DNA of 64,000 nucleotides from CAZNPH01 sp964574985 (GTDB lineage: Bacteria > Bacteroidota > Bacteroidia > Bacteroidales > SM23-62): the NCBI GenBank assembly GCA_964574985.1, contig CAZNPH010000002.1:1-64000 (forward strand), in the 5' to 3' direction. A program made the position numbers and the translations under genes. This document shows, piece after piece, positions 45,944 through 54,715 of the stretch. Positions within the stretch are counted from its first letter, which is position 1. Each line of letters starts with the position of its first letter. The notes beneath the pieces were generated by a model. That model did not search any database and was not told where the DNA came from. It saw only the letters and a list, made by a program, of their open reading frames with translations.

Positions 45944-46113
45944 CCGAATATATTTATATTAATCATTTAAAATCCTGTACGTTATAATGTCAGATCAAAC
46001 GATTTTGTTTTTTTGTTGCCGGCCTCCCGCAGACTGTCCGTATGCCGGGCCGGCGAACCCCCATTTGTCTATGAACGGCGGCCTGCCGACAGATCGGTGA
46101 TGGGGGTTTCATA
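45944..46113 (-). repeat. Dispersed intergenic repeat, copy B
   Basis: Fills most of the gap between the rhomboid start and the end of mutL. It is collinear with copy A: a CCGAATATATTT block directly after the start codon, ACGTTATAATGTCAG, TTGTTGCCGGCCTCCC, TGCCGGGCCGGCGAACCCCC and GGTGATGGGGGTTTCAT, with a shorter middle. The AACCCCCAT/ATGGGGGTT arms would fold the segment back on itself. Confidence 0.7.
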
Positions 46114-46146
46114 CGAGATTTTGTTTAAGATCTTGCGCCGTCAAAG

Positions 46147-47964
46147 TTACACTTTTAATCGCTTATCCAATTCCCTGATGTCCATTATCGTAAAAACGGG
46201 TTTGCCGGAAGGTGAATAATTAGGGGTTTCACATGCAAACAGATTGTCAATGATTTCTCCCATTTCCTGTTCACTCAATGCTTTGCCGTATGCAATGGAT
46301 GAAGCGCGGGCGGCTGATCTGCAAACCTTTTCACTGATCTTTTCCTTGATGTCCATTTCATCCTGGCTGTATTCATTGAGCAGCTCGTCAAAAAATGCTG
46401 CCGGGTCTTTTTGGGCAAAACCGGAAGGGTACCCGTTAATTATTACTGAATGTTTTCCGAATTCCCTGATATCAAAACCAATGGCACACAGGTCGTCAAT
46501 GATCTCGTTCAAAAGACTGTGTTCCCGGGCATTGATCTTGACGGTTTGGGGATAAAGGTTTTTCTGTGAAGTGCCCGTCTTTTTTGTATTCCGTGAGGAG
46601 AAACTTTCAAAAAGTATACGCTCATGTGCCCTTTTCTGATCGATGATCATCAATCCGGATTTCACCGGTGTGAGTATATATTTGTTTTTTAGCTGAAAGA
46701 CTTTTTTCCTGATTTCATCATTTTTGTGGTCGAGGGTTTGTTGTCCCGGCCCAAGGGGTTCCCCTTCACCGGAATATAAAGTCTCCCAGTCTCCCGGCCG
46801 GTCTTTTCGCAAGCGGTAATCAGCAGGAGGGGTGTCCTGTTTGCGGTCAGACTCACCGGAAAAGGGATTGTACCCTGACTCAAGATTGATATCGGGCTGT
46901 TTTGGCTCGGTGTTTTTGGTAAGTACAGGAATGTCAATAACGCCTTCCCGGTCGAAATCAATGGTGGGAACAATGTTGAATTTTCCCAGTGATTCCCTGA
47001 TGGTGGCCATCAGTATCTTGAAAATAGATTTTTCGTCTTCAAATTTGACTTCGGTTTTTGCCGGATGGATATTGATGTCGATGGCTTCCGGTTCCATTTC
47101 AAGCTGAATGAAATACGAAGGAAGGTATTCCGGTTGCAGTATATCCCTGAATACTTCCATGACCGCTTTGTGCAGATAGGGATGACGTACATACCGGTTG
47201 TTTACGAAAAAGAACTGTTCCCCGGACTTCCTTTTGGCATATTCCGGTTTCGCAACATAACCGGTAATCCGGACAATGTTGGTTTCCGTGTGGAGGGTGA
47301 TGAGATGCCGGTTGATGTCTTTGCCGAACAAATTAATGATCCTCTGTTTGAATTTGCTTGCCGGGAGATTGTGTATTTCACTGTTGTTGTGGATCAGTGA
47401 AAAAGCAACGCGGGGATGGGCCAGGGCAATTTTGTTGAATTCAATGATGATGTGACGAAGTTCCGTGGAATTGGATTTCAGAAACCTGCGTCTGGCAGGA
47501 ACGTTGTAGAACAAATTCTTAACAAGAAAATTGCTTCCGTTTGAAGTCGCAACAGATTCACGGCCAACAAATTCAGAGCCGCGGACCATGATCCGGGTCC
47601 CCAGTTCGTCTTCCTGTCTTCTGGTTTTCAGGGTTACTTCTGCAACCGCTGCCACCGAGGCGAGTGCTTCTCCCCTGAATCCCAGCGTCCTGATTGCAAA
47701 AAGATCATTTGTCCCGGTGATCTTTGATGTGGCATGTCTTTGGAAAGCCAATTCTGCATCTTCCGCCGACATCCCGCATCCGTTGTCGATCACCTGAATG
47801 AGGGTTTTCCCTGCGTCTTTGAGATTGACCGATATGGAAGTGCTGCCTGCATCCACAGCATTTTCCGCCATTTCCTTCACAACAGATGAAGGCCTTTGAA
47901 TGACTTCACCGGCCGCGATCTGGTTGGCGACGGAATCAGGCAAAAGGTGGATAATATTGGACAT
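46147..47964 (-). CDS. mutL: DNA mismatch repair protein MutL
   Basis: 605 residues. The N-terminal GHKL ATPase has NQIAAGEVIQRPSSVVKE, DNGCGM and RHATSKI plus the GFRGEALASV loop. The C-terminal dimerisation/endonuclease domain has DQKRAHERILFE from D442, in place of the nuclease motif DQHAxxExxxxE, so HA is changed to KR. Whether it still nicks DNA is uncertain. A small membrane protein gene lies 17 bases upstream in the same direction. Confidence 0.95.
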   Translation of the reverse strand: MSNIIHLLPDSVANQIAAGEVIQRPSSVVKEMAENAVDAGSTSISVNLKDAGKTLIQVIDNGCGMSAEDAELAFQRHATSKITGTNDLFAIRTLGFRGEALASVAAVAEVTLKTRRQEDELGTRIMVRGSEFVGRESVATSNGSNFLVKNLFYNVPARRRFLKSNSTELRHIIIEFNKIALAHPRVAFSLIHNNSEIHNLPASKFKQRIINLFGKDINRHLITLHTETNIVRITGYVAKPEYAKRKSGEQFFFVNNRYVRHPYLHKAVMEVFRDILQPEYLPSYFIQLEMEPEAIDINIHPAKTEVKFEDEKSIFKILMATIRESLGKFNIVPTIDFDREGVIDIPVLTKNTEPKQPDINLESGYNPFSGESDRKQDTPPADYRLRKDRPGDWETLYSGEGEPLGPGQQTLDHKNDEIRKKVFQLKNKYILTPVKSGLMIIDQKRAHERILFESFSSRNTKKTGTSQKNLYPQTVKINAREHSLLNEIIDDLCAIGFDIREFGKHSVIINGYPSGFAQKDPAAFFDELLNEYSQDEMDIKEKISEKVCRSAARASSIAYGKALSEQEMGEIIDNLFACETPNYSPSGKPVFTIMDIRELDKRLKV

Positions 47965-47981
47965 TGGATGCCGGTAGGGAT

Positions 47982-48257
47982 TTAAAGAAAAAAGAGATAA
48001 TAGGCCACAAACAGTAGAAAAACGATCAAAATGATCAGCCGCATATTGGAATATCTCTGTGATTTTCTTTTCCTTTCGAAATGTACGGAAAACGATCCTT
48101 TTGACAAGGTCCTGGTAATTTCATCCTTTTTGATGCCCATTTCCTGTTCGATCATCCGGATTCTCTCTTCTCTTTTCTCCTTTCGTTCGTCATAGTAAAT
48201 GGGATCATAATTGAATACTTTGTGTTTTGGCAATTTGAAGAACCGCGGTATACCCAT
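47982..48257 (-). CDS. Small membrane protein upstream of mutL
   Basis: 91 residues. Basic, Tyr-rich N-terminus (IPRFFKLPKHKVFNYDP), a charged helix (about 25-50) and one C-terminal transmembrane segment (about 73-91). Proteins of this kind sit next to mutL in many Bacteroidetes; no function is known. Probably cotranscribed with mutL. Confidence 0.75.
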   Translation of the reverse strand: MGIPRFFKLPKHKVFNYDPIYYDERKEKREERIRMIEQEMGIKKDEITRTLSKGSFSVHFERKRKSQRYSNMRLIILIVFLLFVAYYLFFL

Positions 48258-48374
48258 AATGCTTGTTTTATCCTTACAAAATTATTCAATATATTTAATT
48301 CATATCCATTCTGCAGCAAAATCTGTTCTGAACCATTAACTCAGGAACCGGTGGATTGTTGGTTGGTTTACTAT

Positions 48375-48382
48375 TATCTTTG
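48375..48382 (+). promoter_or_regulatory. -7 box of gmhA-comM unit
   Basis: TATCTTTG, a perfect TAnnTTTG match, with a TTG 16 bases upstream. The leader to the start at 48511 is about 120 bases with no recognised element. Confidence 0.45.
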
Positions 48383-48510
48383 TTATCCGACGGATGGACA
48401 TGAAAAGTTATTTATAAATATTTTAAACTGATCAATACCGGCTGATTTACACCACTTGGCAGGATACAGAAATACGGCGGGATTTCTGCCGGGGAAATAT
48501 AATTCAGATC

Positions 48511-49083
48511 ATGACAAAAATCGCTGAACATTTTGATGAAGCAGCCCGGGTGCTTGCGGATTTTGCTTCGGATGAGCAAAATATACAAGCCGTTGGGCAT
48601 GCCGCTGCCATCATGTTGTCCGCTTTGCAGTCAGGGGGCAAAATCATTGCCTGTGGAAACGGCGGTTCCATGTGCGACGCCATGCATTTTGCCGAGGAGC
48701 TTACGGGGAGATACAAGAAAGACAGGCCCCCCATCCCTGCCCTGGCCATTTCCGATCCGGCACATTTGACCTGTACGGCAAATGATTACGGATATGCGGA
48801 AGTATTTTCAAGGTATGTACGGGCCCTGGGAAAAAAAGGGGATATTTTGCTGGCCGTCAGTACCAGTGGCAATTCTGAAAACATCATTCGTGCGGCTGAA
48901 ACAGCCTCGGAAAAGGGAATGGGGGTTGTAGGACTGACGGGCTCCGGAGAAGGCCGTCTGGCCGGGAATTGTGATGCGCTTGTCCGGGTCCCTGGTGCGT
49001 CAGGCTCTGACCGGGTACAGGAGGTTCATATCAAGGTGATCCATGCATGGATCGATTTCATTGAGCAGGGCCTTTTCGGTTGA
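48511..49083 (+). CDS. gmhA: Sedoheptulose-7-phosphate isomerase (GmhA)
   Basis: 190 residues, SIS domain. ACGNGGSMCDAMHFAEELTGR and LLAVSTSGNSENII are hallmark GmhA segments. It converts sedoheptulose 7-phosphate to D-glycero-manno-heptose 7-phosphate for the LPS inner core. No other heptose genes are nearby. Its stop overlaps or abuts the start region of comM. Confidence 0.93.
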   Translation: MTKIAEHFDEAARVLADFASDEQNIQAVGHAAAIMLSALQSGGKIIACGNGGSMCDAMHFAEELTGRYKKDRPPIPALAISDPAHLTCTANDYGYAEVFSRYVRALGKKGDILLAVSTSGNSENIIRAAETASEKGMGVVGLTGSGEGRLAGNCDALVRVPGASGSDRVQEVHIKVIHAWIDFIEQGLFG

Positions 49084-49085
49084 AT

Positions 49086-50630
49086 ATGCTGGTAAGGACT
49101 TATGGCGCAGCGGTTTTTGGGATCAATGCCACCACCATTACCATTGAAGTCAGCGTTTCCCCGGGGATCAATTTTTTTATCGTAGGCCTTCCGGATAATG
49201 CTGTGAGGGAAAGCCAGCAAAGGATCGATTCAGCCCTCCGCAACAACGGTTTTGAAATTCCCCGGAAAAGGGTGGTCATCAATATGGCCCCTGCAGATCT
49301 GAGGAAGGAAGGTTCATCCTATGATCTGGCTCTGGCCACCGGATTGCTGGCTGTTTCACAGATCATACCCCTGGAGCCGCTGAAGGATTACATGATCATG
49401 GGTGAACTGTCCCTGGATGGCAGCCTGAAAAGGATACGGGGTGTATTGCCCATAGCCCTGAATGCCCGGGATCAGGGTTTCAAGGGGCTGATGCTGCCCA
49501 TGGAAAATGCCCGTGAGGCTGCGGTGGTGGAAGGCCTGGACATATACGGACTGAGGAATATCGGGGAGCTGGTCCGGTTTTTTCACCGGAAATCCCGGCT
49601 GGAACCGGTCAAAGTCAATATACAGGAAGAATTTTACAGGGATTGCAATCCGTATGATTTCGATTTTTCGGATGTGCAGGGTCAGGAGAAAGTGAAACGT
49701 GCCCTTGAAATTGCCGTAAGCGGTTCCCACAACATCCTGATGGTGGGTCCGCCCGGATCGGGAAAAACCATGCTTGCCAAACGGCTGTCAACCATAACGC
49801 CCCCGTTGACACTCAGGGAATCCCTTGAAACTACAAAGATTCATTCGGTTGCCGGTAAGATTGAAAAGGACGGTTTTCTCATTAACCGGCGTCCTTTACG
49901 GGCCCCGCATCACACCATAAGTGATGCAGCCATGGTCGGTGGGGGAAGCGTTCCCCAGCCCGGGGAGATCAGTCTGGCCCACAACGGCATTCTTTTCCTG
50001 GATGAGTTTCCCGAATTCAGGAGAAAGGTGCTTGAAGTTCTCCGTCAGCCGCTGGAGAACGGGTACATCAGCATTTCCCGGTCAAAAATCACGGTCAGGT
50101 ACCCGGCGGATTTTATGCTGGTGGCATCGATGAATCCCTGTCCGTGCGGATTCTATAATCATCCCCGCCGGGAGTGCATTTGTTCCCCCGGCATGGTTCA
50201 AAAGTATCTCAACCGGATATCCGGCCCCTTGATGGATAGAATCGATCTGCATATTGAAGTGGTCCCGGTCCCTTTTGATAAGCTTTCGGAAACCGGATTT
50301 TCCGAATCCAGCCGGCAAATCCGGGAAAGAATCATGATGGCGAGAAAACGCCAATCGGAAAGATTCCGCGATTTACCGGGGATTTTCAGCAATGCACAGA
50401 TGACCTCCCGTATGATGCCCCGTTATGCACCGCTTGATGCATCATGTCTTCTCCTGCTCAGGAATGCCATGGAAAGGCTGGACCTTTCAGCACGGGCATA
50501 TAACCGGATCGTTAAAGTATCCAGAACCATTGCCGACCTTGACGGCTCAGGCAGGATCGGATCAGGACATCTGGCCGAAGCGATCAATTACAGAAATCTG
50601 GACCGGGTCACCTGGGGAGCCAAATTATAA
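49086..50630 (+). CDS. comM: YifB/ComM family AAA+ ATPase (Mg-chelatase-like)
   Basis: About 514 residues from ATG 49086 (a TTG at 49080 is in frame). The N-terminal ChlI-like domain has TYGAAVFGINATTITIEV. The AAA+ module has Walker A GPPGSGKTMLAK, Walker B GILFLDEFPEF and sensor residues. A zinc-like Cys set follows (CPCGFYNHPRRECIC), then the C-terminal Mg-chelatase subunit domain. ComM is a branch-migration helicase in natural transformation. Confidence 0.95.
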   Translation: MLVRTYGAAVFGINATTITIEVSVSPGINFFIVGLPDNAVRESQQRIDSALRNNGFEIPRKRVVINMAPADLRKEGSSYDLALATGLLAVSQIIPLEPLKDYMIMGELSLDGSLKRIRGVLPIALNARDQGFKGLMLPMENAREAAVVEGLDIYGLRNIGELVRFFHRKSRLEPVKVNIQEEFYRDCNPYDFDFSDVQGQEKVKRALEIAVSGSHNILMVGPPGSGKTMLAKRLSTITPPLTLRESLETTKIHSVAGKIEKDGFLINRRPLRAPHHTISDAAMVGGGSVPQPGEISLAHNGILFLDEFPEFRRKVLEVLRQPLENGYISISRSKITVRYPADFMLVASMNPCPCGFYNHPRRECICSPGMVQKYLNRISGPLMDRIDLHIEVVPVPFDKLSETGFSESSRQIRERIMMARKRQSERFRDLPGIFSNAQMTSRMMPRYAPLDASCLLLLRNAMERLDLSARAYNRIVKVSRTIADLDGSGRIGSGHLAEAINYRNLDRVTWGAKL

Positions 50631-50710
50631 AGCTTTGATGGTCGTGTGCGGATTAATGAAAAAGAAGCCCTGCGGACGTTCAAAAAATTCTTTCTGTTTT
50701 TGAGGACAGG

Positions 50711-50999
50711 ATGGCTGGATATTCAGGAAAGGATGCCGGCCGGAAAACCATGCATGAACGCATCCGGAATCTGCCTGCGTTTATTGATCTTGCTTCCGGA
50801 AATATGGAAGAGATATCTTCCGTGTACCGGGAAATCGGATTGGAAATGACCGGTTCCGTGGAAAAATATTTTGAGTGGCTTCCGGCTTTCCCGTGAAATG
50901 CTTGAAAGGCGAATACGTGTTCACATGCACATGCCCCATGACCTGTCAGAGACCGGTGAAATCCTGATAAAAGATATGGAAGACAAGCTTCAGTCATAA
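50711..50999 (+). pseudogene. Frameshifted small helical protein
   Basis: Reading from ATG 50711 or 50750 gives a helical protein (MHERIRNLPAFIDLASGN) that stops at 50894. The same protein seems to continue one frame over from about 50880 (FRLSREMLERRIRVHMHM) to TAA 50997. A single indel near 50879 would restore one ~95-residue protein. The family is not recognised. It lies in the 517-base stretch 50631-51147 between comM and the ATP-grasp gene, which otherwise shows only a short stop-free lead-in (from 51067) to the next gene. Confidence 0.45.
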
Positions 51000-51147
51000 A
51001 TCCCCCTGACCACCCGGGTGGCTTGTTTGTGGCGAAAAATTAGTAAATTGAATGGGTTCATAATGAGTACATTATGTTCTGATCAGCAGGGAAGGCCGCA
51101 ATTCTGGTTTCATTGCCATTGTCGCTGAAGAAGAAACCCTGGAGGAT

Positions 51148-52383
51148 GTGGTGGAAAATGCAAATCTGGCCCGCCGGCTGGATGCCATCGACGGCATCAG
51201 GTTTGTTTTAATGGCACCTCATGAACTGGAGACCAGGCAGGGGAAAGTCAGTTACCGGGGGGAATCCGTTTCAGTAATCTTCATGGATTTCAATACCAAT
51301 GTATTGCCCGACCTTCACAAAAAATACGGATTGGATGCTCTTATGCAGGCCGTACGCGAAAACCGGGTGATCAATCCCCGGGGAACCGAACCCGTAAATT
51401 TCAAAGGGGTTTACGAATTGATCACTGATCCGGAAAGGAACAGGGTTTTTCACCGGGAAACCGTTCGCAGAACCCCGTGGACCCGCCAGTTTTATCCGCG
51501 AAAAACCACGGGTCCGGATGGACAGCAAATCAACGACCTGATTGGCTGGACGGCAGATAACTGGGATCAACTGGTATTAAAGCCGGAACGCGGGTATTCC
51601 GGCAAAGGGGTGAAAGTGGGAAGCATTCATAGGGATGTTGAAGATATTATAAGGCATGTCCTTGATGAGGGAAATTATATTGTTCAGCAGAAGATTCCCC
51701 TGGACGAATGGGCGGAGATCATTCCTGAACCGGATCATTTGGCCCGGGACGTCCTGCTGAAAAGGTTCCAGACAGATTTCCGGTGTCTTTTTGGCAAAAA
51801 CATTCTGTATGGATTCCCGGGAAGATATGGAGGGGTCCCCACAAATGTTGGCAGCGGCGGCGGAGTCCAGCCACTGGCTGTTTTTCCGGCCGGTACTGAT
51901 ATCGGTGAAGAAATACAGAAAATGAACAGCATCATATGCAATGCCGGTTATGACCGGGTACGTGAAGTCATCGAACAGCAGAAAAAGATGGCCCTCGGTC
52001 ACCGCTTTACCTATCTTCTGGGGCCGATCAGGATCGCAATACGTCCGAGATTGATCAGAACCGACCAGTTGAAGGCCCTCGCCAGGTATTGCCGGTGCAT
52101 CTGGAAAGATTGTCTGGTCCTGGAAAAAATGTGGTACGAAGGCAGACTGGGACTGAAAATTGATATGGATCCCGACGAGCTTGCCATCACACATTCACAA
52201 CCGTGGAAAGGATCGGCGACCATGAACTTACCTGCAGGGAGGTGGATTATATTGAATCGGTCATGGGACTTGGAAAAACTGATTCCCTCCTGGATCTGTG
52301 CAGCGGTCAGGGAAGGCATGCTCTTGAACTTGCCCGGAGGGGATACTCCCGGATCACCGCCCTTGATTATTCGGGGTGCCTGA
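51148..52383 (+). CDS. ATP-grasp (glutathionylspermidine synthase-like) protein, 3' end frame-disrupted
   Basis: The frame is open from 51067 with no ATG until inside the domain; GTG 51148 is the first usable start, but residues upstream (VLISREGRNSGFIAIVAEEET) look coding. The domain has the ATP-binding LVLKPERGYSGKGVKVG, YIVQQKIPLDEW and GRYGGVPTNVGSGGGVQPL, typical of circularly permuted ATP-grasp ligases. Coding character ends near 52202; the last ~60 residues to 52383 lie antiphase over the methyltransferase and look non-coding. A one-base indel near 52200 would fuse the two. Ligase substrates are unknown. Confidence 0.6.
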   Translation: MVENANLARRLDAIDGIRFVLMAPHELETRQGKVSYRGESVSVIFMDFNTNVLPDLHKKYGLDALMQAVRENRVINPRGTEPVNFKGVYELITDPERNRVFHRETVRRTPWTRQFYPRKTTGPDGQQINDLIGWTADNWDQLVLKPERGYSGKGVKVGSIHRDVEDIIRHVLDEGNYIVQQKIPLDEWAEIIPEPDHLARDVLLKRFQTDFRCLFGKNILYGFPGRYGGVPTNVGSGGGVQPLAVFPAGTDIGEEIQKMNSIICNAGYDRVREVIEQQKKMALGHRFTYLLGPIRIAIRPRLIRTDQLKALARYCRCIWKDCLVLEKMWYEGRLGLKIDMDPDELAITHSQPWKGSATMNLPAGRWIILNRSWDLEKLIPSWICAAVREGMLLNLPGGDTPGSPPLIIRGA

Positions 52384-52940
52384 TTGAAATGGGGGAAAAA
52401 GATGCAGCAGACGAAAGTCTTGACATCCGGTTTATCCGCGGGGATGCAAGAGAGACCGGACTTCCCGGCAATCAATTCGACAAAGTCATGATCATGGCAA
52501 GCTCTTTCGGTTATTTTGTCGATGACCGGGAAAACCTCAGGATCCTGAAAGAGGTATACCGGCTCCTGAAAAGATCAGGATTGCTTTTGCTGGATCTGCC
52601 TGACCGGTCATACGTCATCAGTCATTTCCGGCCCTTCTCGGAACATCATATCAATGAGAATATCAAGGTCACAAGGGAAAGGAAACTGGAGAATGACATT
52701 ATGTATTGCCGGGAGACCGTGAATTCAAAAAAGGGGGAAATGATCCGAATATCAATCTATTGTATTCAACTGTATGCCTCCGACAGGATCACCTGCCTGC
52801 TGAACGATGCCGGATTTCACCGGGTGTGTTGCAAGATTGGTTTTATGGACCGCGCCGGGGAGGGGGATTATGGCTGTCTGACCAACCGGATGGTGGTTAC
52901 GGCCACAAAAAGAATTCATCCGGCTAGCGGCCCCGGATAG
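52203..52940 (+). CDS. SAM-dependent methyltransferase (possibly C-terminal part of an ATP-grasp fusion)
   Basis: 245 residues from GTG 52203. Class I methyltransferase with LLDLCSGQGRHALELARRG (motif I), ALDYSGCLIEMG and VMIMASSFGYF. The start codon is weak, and coding character begins exactly where that of the ATP-grasp frame stops, so the two may be one protein broken by a frameshift. Convergent with the dikinase regulator gene, which overlaps its 3' end by 17 bases. Confidence 0.75.
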   Translation: MERIGDHELTCREVDYIESVMGLGKTDSLLDLCSGQGRHALELARRGYSRITALDYSGCLIEMGEKDAADESLDIRFIRGDARETGLPGNQFDKVMIMASSFGYFVDDRENLRILKEVYRLLKRSGLLLLDLPDRSYVISHFRPFSEHHINENIKVTRERKLENDIMYCRETVNSKKGEMIRISIYCIQLYASDRITCLLNDAGFHRVCCKIGFMDRAGEGDYGCLTNRMVVTATKRIHPASGPG

Positions 52941-53820
52941 ATTTTCGCAGGTATCCGGTGGGCAGCTTGATCCGCCTGTCGGCTTTATCGAAACGTTTGG
53001 TCAGATGCCGCAGGATGTCATTGGCGATGGATTCAATGGCCTTGTTGCTTACGTCGACCACGGTAAAATTTCCCCTGAGGAAAACAGACCGGGCATATTC
53101 CAGTTCCTCCCGGATCTTGCGCGGATTGATATAATCCGTTTCGCTCAGTTTATCATAAAGGTGGAGGCGTTTTTTCCGGTGGGTCAGCAATTGTGTGGTG
53201 CTGATTTTTAAACCGAATACCCGCCGGGAATCCACTTCAAACAATTCCGGACTGGGCGTAAATCCTTTGATGATCGGAACATTGGCCACTTTCCACCCAA
53301 GCATGGCAAGGTACATGCTGAGCGGCGTCTTGCCGGTCCTTGATACACCGGTCAGGACAATATCGGCATCGCGGATGTTTTCAATGTTTAATCCGTCGTC
53401 ATGCCGGATGGTAAAATCGATGGATTCAAGCCGGTCAAAATATTCCGTATTGGATTTCCTGAACAATCCGGGCTGATTGAGGGGTTCTTCTCCCAGGTCT
53501 TCTGAGATCATGTCGATCAGGTCACCCATCAGGTCGATGTACCGGCAATCGTTTTCCAGGCAAAGTTTCCTGAGCCTTTCACGCATGCTTTGGTCTACCA
53601 GGGTATACACGATAATTGCCCCGGCATCGATGCCTTCACGGACTGCTTTCTCCATCTTTTTGATGGAATTGACATCTTCTTTCAGAACAATGTCGATCCG
53701 GTTTTTGGGAAATTGTGCCAGTACCGATTGTACGATGAAATTCCCGGTAAAACCGTGTCCGCCTGTGACGATGTAAATGGATGGTTGGTGTTTGTTATGG
53801 TTGCTTTTGTTGGTGCCCAT
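52924..53820 (-). CDS. Pyruvate phosphate dikinase / PEP synthase regulatory protein
   Basis: 298 residues of the DUF299 family (bifunctional Ser/Thr kinase and Pi-dependent phosphorylase). The P-loop GVSRTGKTPLSMYLA is present with KVANVPI, and IYIVTGGHGFTGN at the N-terminus. It switches PPDK or PEP synthase on and off by ADP-dependent phosphorylation and PPi-forming dephosphorylation. The dikinase gene is not in the window. Confidence 0.92.
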   Translation of the reverse strand: MGTNKSNHNKHQPSIYIVTGGHGFTGNFIVQSVLAQFPKNRIDIVLKEDVNSIKKMEKAVREGIDAGAIIVYTLVDQSMRERLRKLCLENDCRYIDLMGDLIDMISEDLGEEPLNQPGLFRKSNTEYFDRLESIDFTIRHDDGLNIENIRDADIVLTGVSRTGKTPLSMYLAMLGWKVANVPIIKGFTPSPELFEVDSRRVFGLKISTTQLLTHRKKRLHLYDKLSETDYINPRKIREELEYARSVFLRGNFTVVDVSNKAIESIANDILRHLTKRFDKADRRIKLPTGYLRKSIRGR

Positions 53821-53828
53821 ATGCCAAA

Positions 53829-53860
53829 CTTACATCAATTTGCTGTAAATATGATGTAAG
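53829..53860. repeat. Inverted repeat in divergent promoter region
   Basis: CTTACATCA at 53829-53837 and its complement TGATGTAAG at 53852-53860, separated by 14 bases, between the divergent dikinase-regulator and hypothetical genes. It overlaps a TAAGTTTG -7-like box at 53825-53832 on the minus strand. It may be an operator. Confidence 0.4.
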
Positions 53861-53952
53861 TATTGTTGAAATATTTATACTTTTAACCCCGTTTTGAAGA
53901 AAGCCGGAATGGGTTCTCCCCGGCATTTTATTGAAAAAAGTACTGATAATTC

Positions 53953-54675
53953 ATGGGTGCAAATGTAAAGGTTTTCAACTTACTTGGGTGTGTTATTTCA
54001 GTGATGTTTTCAGGAAGTGCGCCGGCGCAGATCATCATGCCTTCTACCAGGGGGACTCCCATTTCGATTTTCGGGGAAGCCACGGATCTTGGTACGAAAA
54101 TTACCGAAATGCCGGTCAGAAAAGGGCTGACCGGCTCGGGATACCTGTATGAAGACTGGTTGAAGGCAGACATCATATTTTCTGATCAAGACTTGCGGGT
54201 TCAGGACATTCCGGTAAAAATAGATATCAACCGGAGCCTGGTGGAAATACAATATAAAAACCAGATTAAGATCCTGGACGCGAGCCATGTATACAGCCTT
54301 ATCCTCAAAGCCGGGAAAGATACACTAATCACCGCGAATGCACTGGACCAGAAGCTTCCCTATGGTTTTTTCAGACTAATCTACAATGGCCAATCTACGC
54401 TGTTGTGCCATCATTCCACAAGAATAAAACCGGCAAACTACAATGTGGCCCTGGATGTAGGGAGCAAAAATGACGAGATTGTCAAGGTCGAAACATACTA
54501 TGCGATCCTCAACGGGAAACCGGTCGCGTTGGAAAACAGGCGCAATGCCCTGAAAAAACAATTCAGCGGCAACAAAAAAATATTTGCTTTCATTAAAAAG
54601 AACAGGATCAATCCGAAAAGAGAAGCGGATCTGGTTGATCTTGTGAAATTTTATGAGCGGCTGTCCGGCAAGTAA
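53953..54675 (+). CDS. Exported hypothetical protein
   Basis: 240 residues. A hydrophobic N-terminus (about 8-25) ends near APAQ, a signal-peptidase I-like site. The mature part starts with a short segment, then GSGYLYEDWLKADIIFSDQDLRVQDIPVKIDI, an all-beta pattern common to an uncharacterised Bacteroidetes periplasmic family, and ends in a basic helix. The function is unknown. Confidence 0.7.
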   Translation: MGANVKVFNLLGCVISVMFSGSAPAQIIMPSTRGTPISIFGEATDLGTKITEMPVRKGLTGSGYLYEDWLKADIIFSDQDLRVQDIPVKIDINRSLVEIQYKNQIKILDASHVYSLILKAGKDTLITANALDQKLPYGFFRLIYNGQSTLLCHHSTRIKPANYNVALDVGSKNDEIVKVETYYAILNGKPVALENRRNALKKQFSGNKKIFAFIKKNRINPKREADLVDLVKFYERLSGK

Positions 54676-54715
54676 AATCCGGCTCTCTTTCTCCTGTCCG
54701 CACCCTCATTCTTTT

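Noticed and set aside
50646..50849. Open frame starting RINEKEALRTF after comM
   Set aside because: It runs in a different frame over the better-looking helical protein at 50711 and has no support beyond being open.
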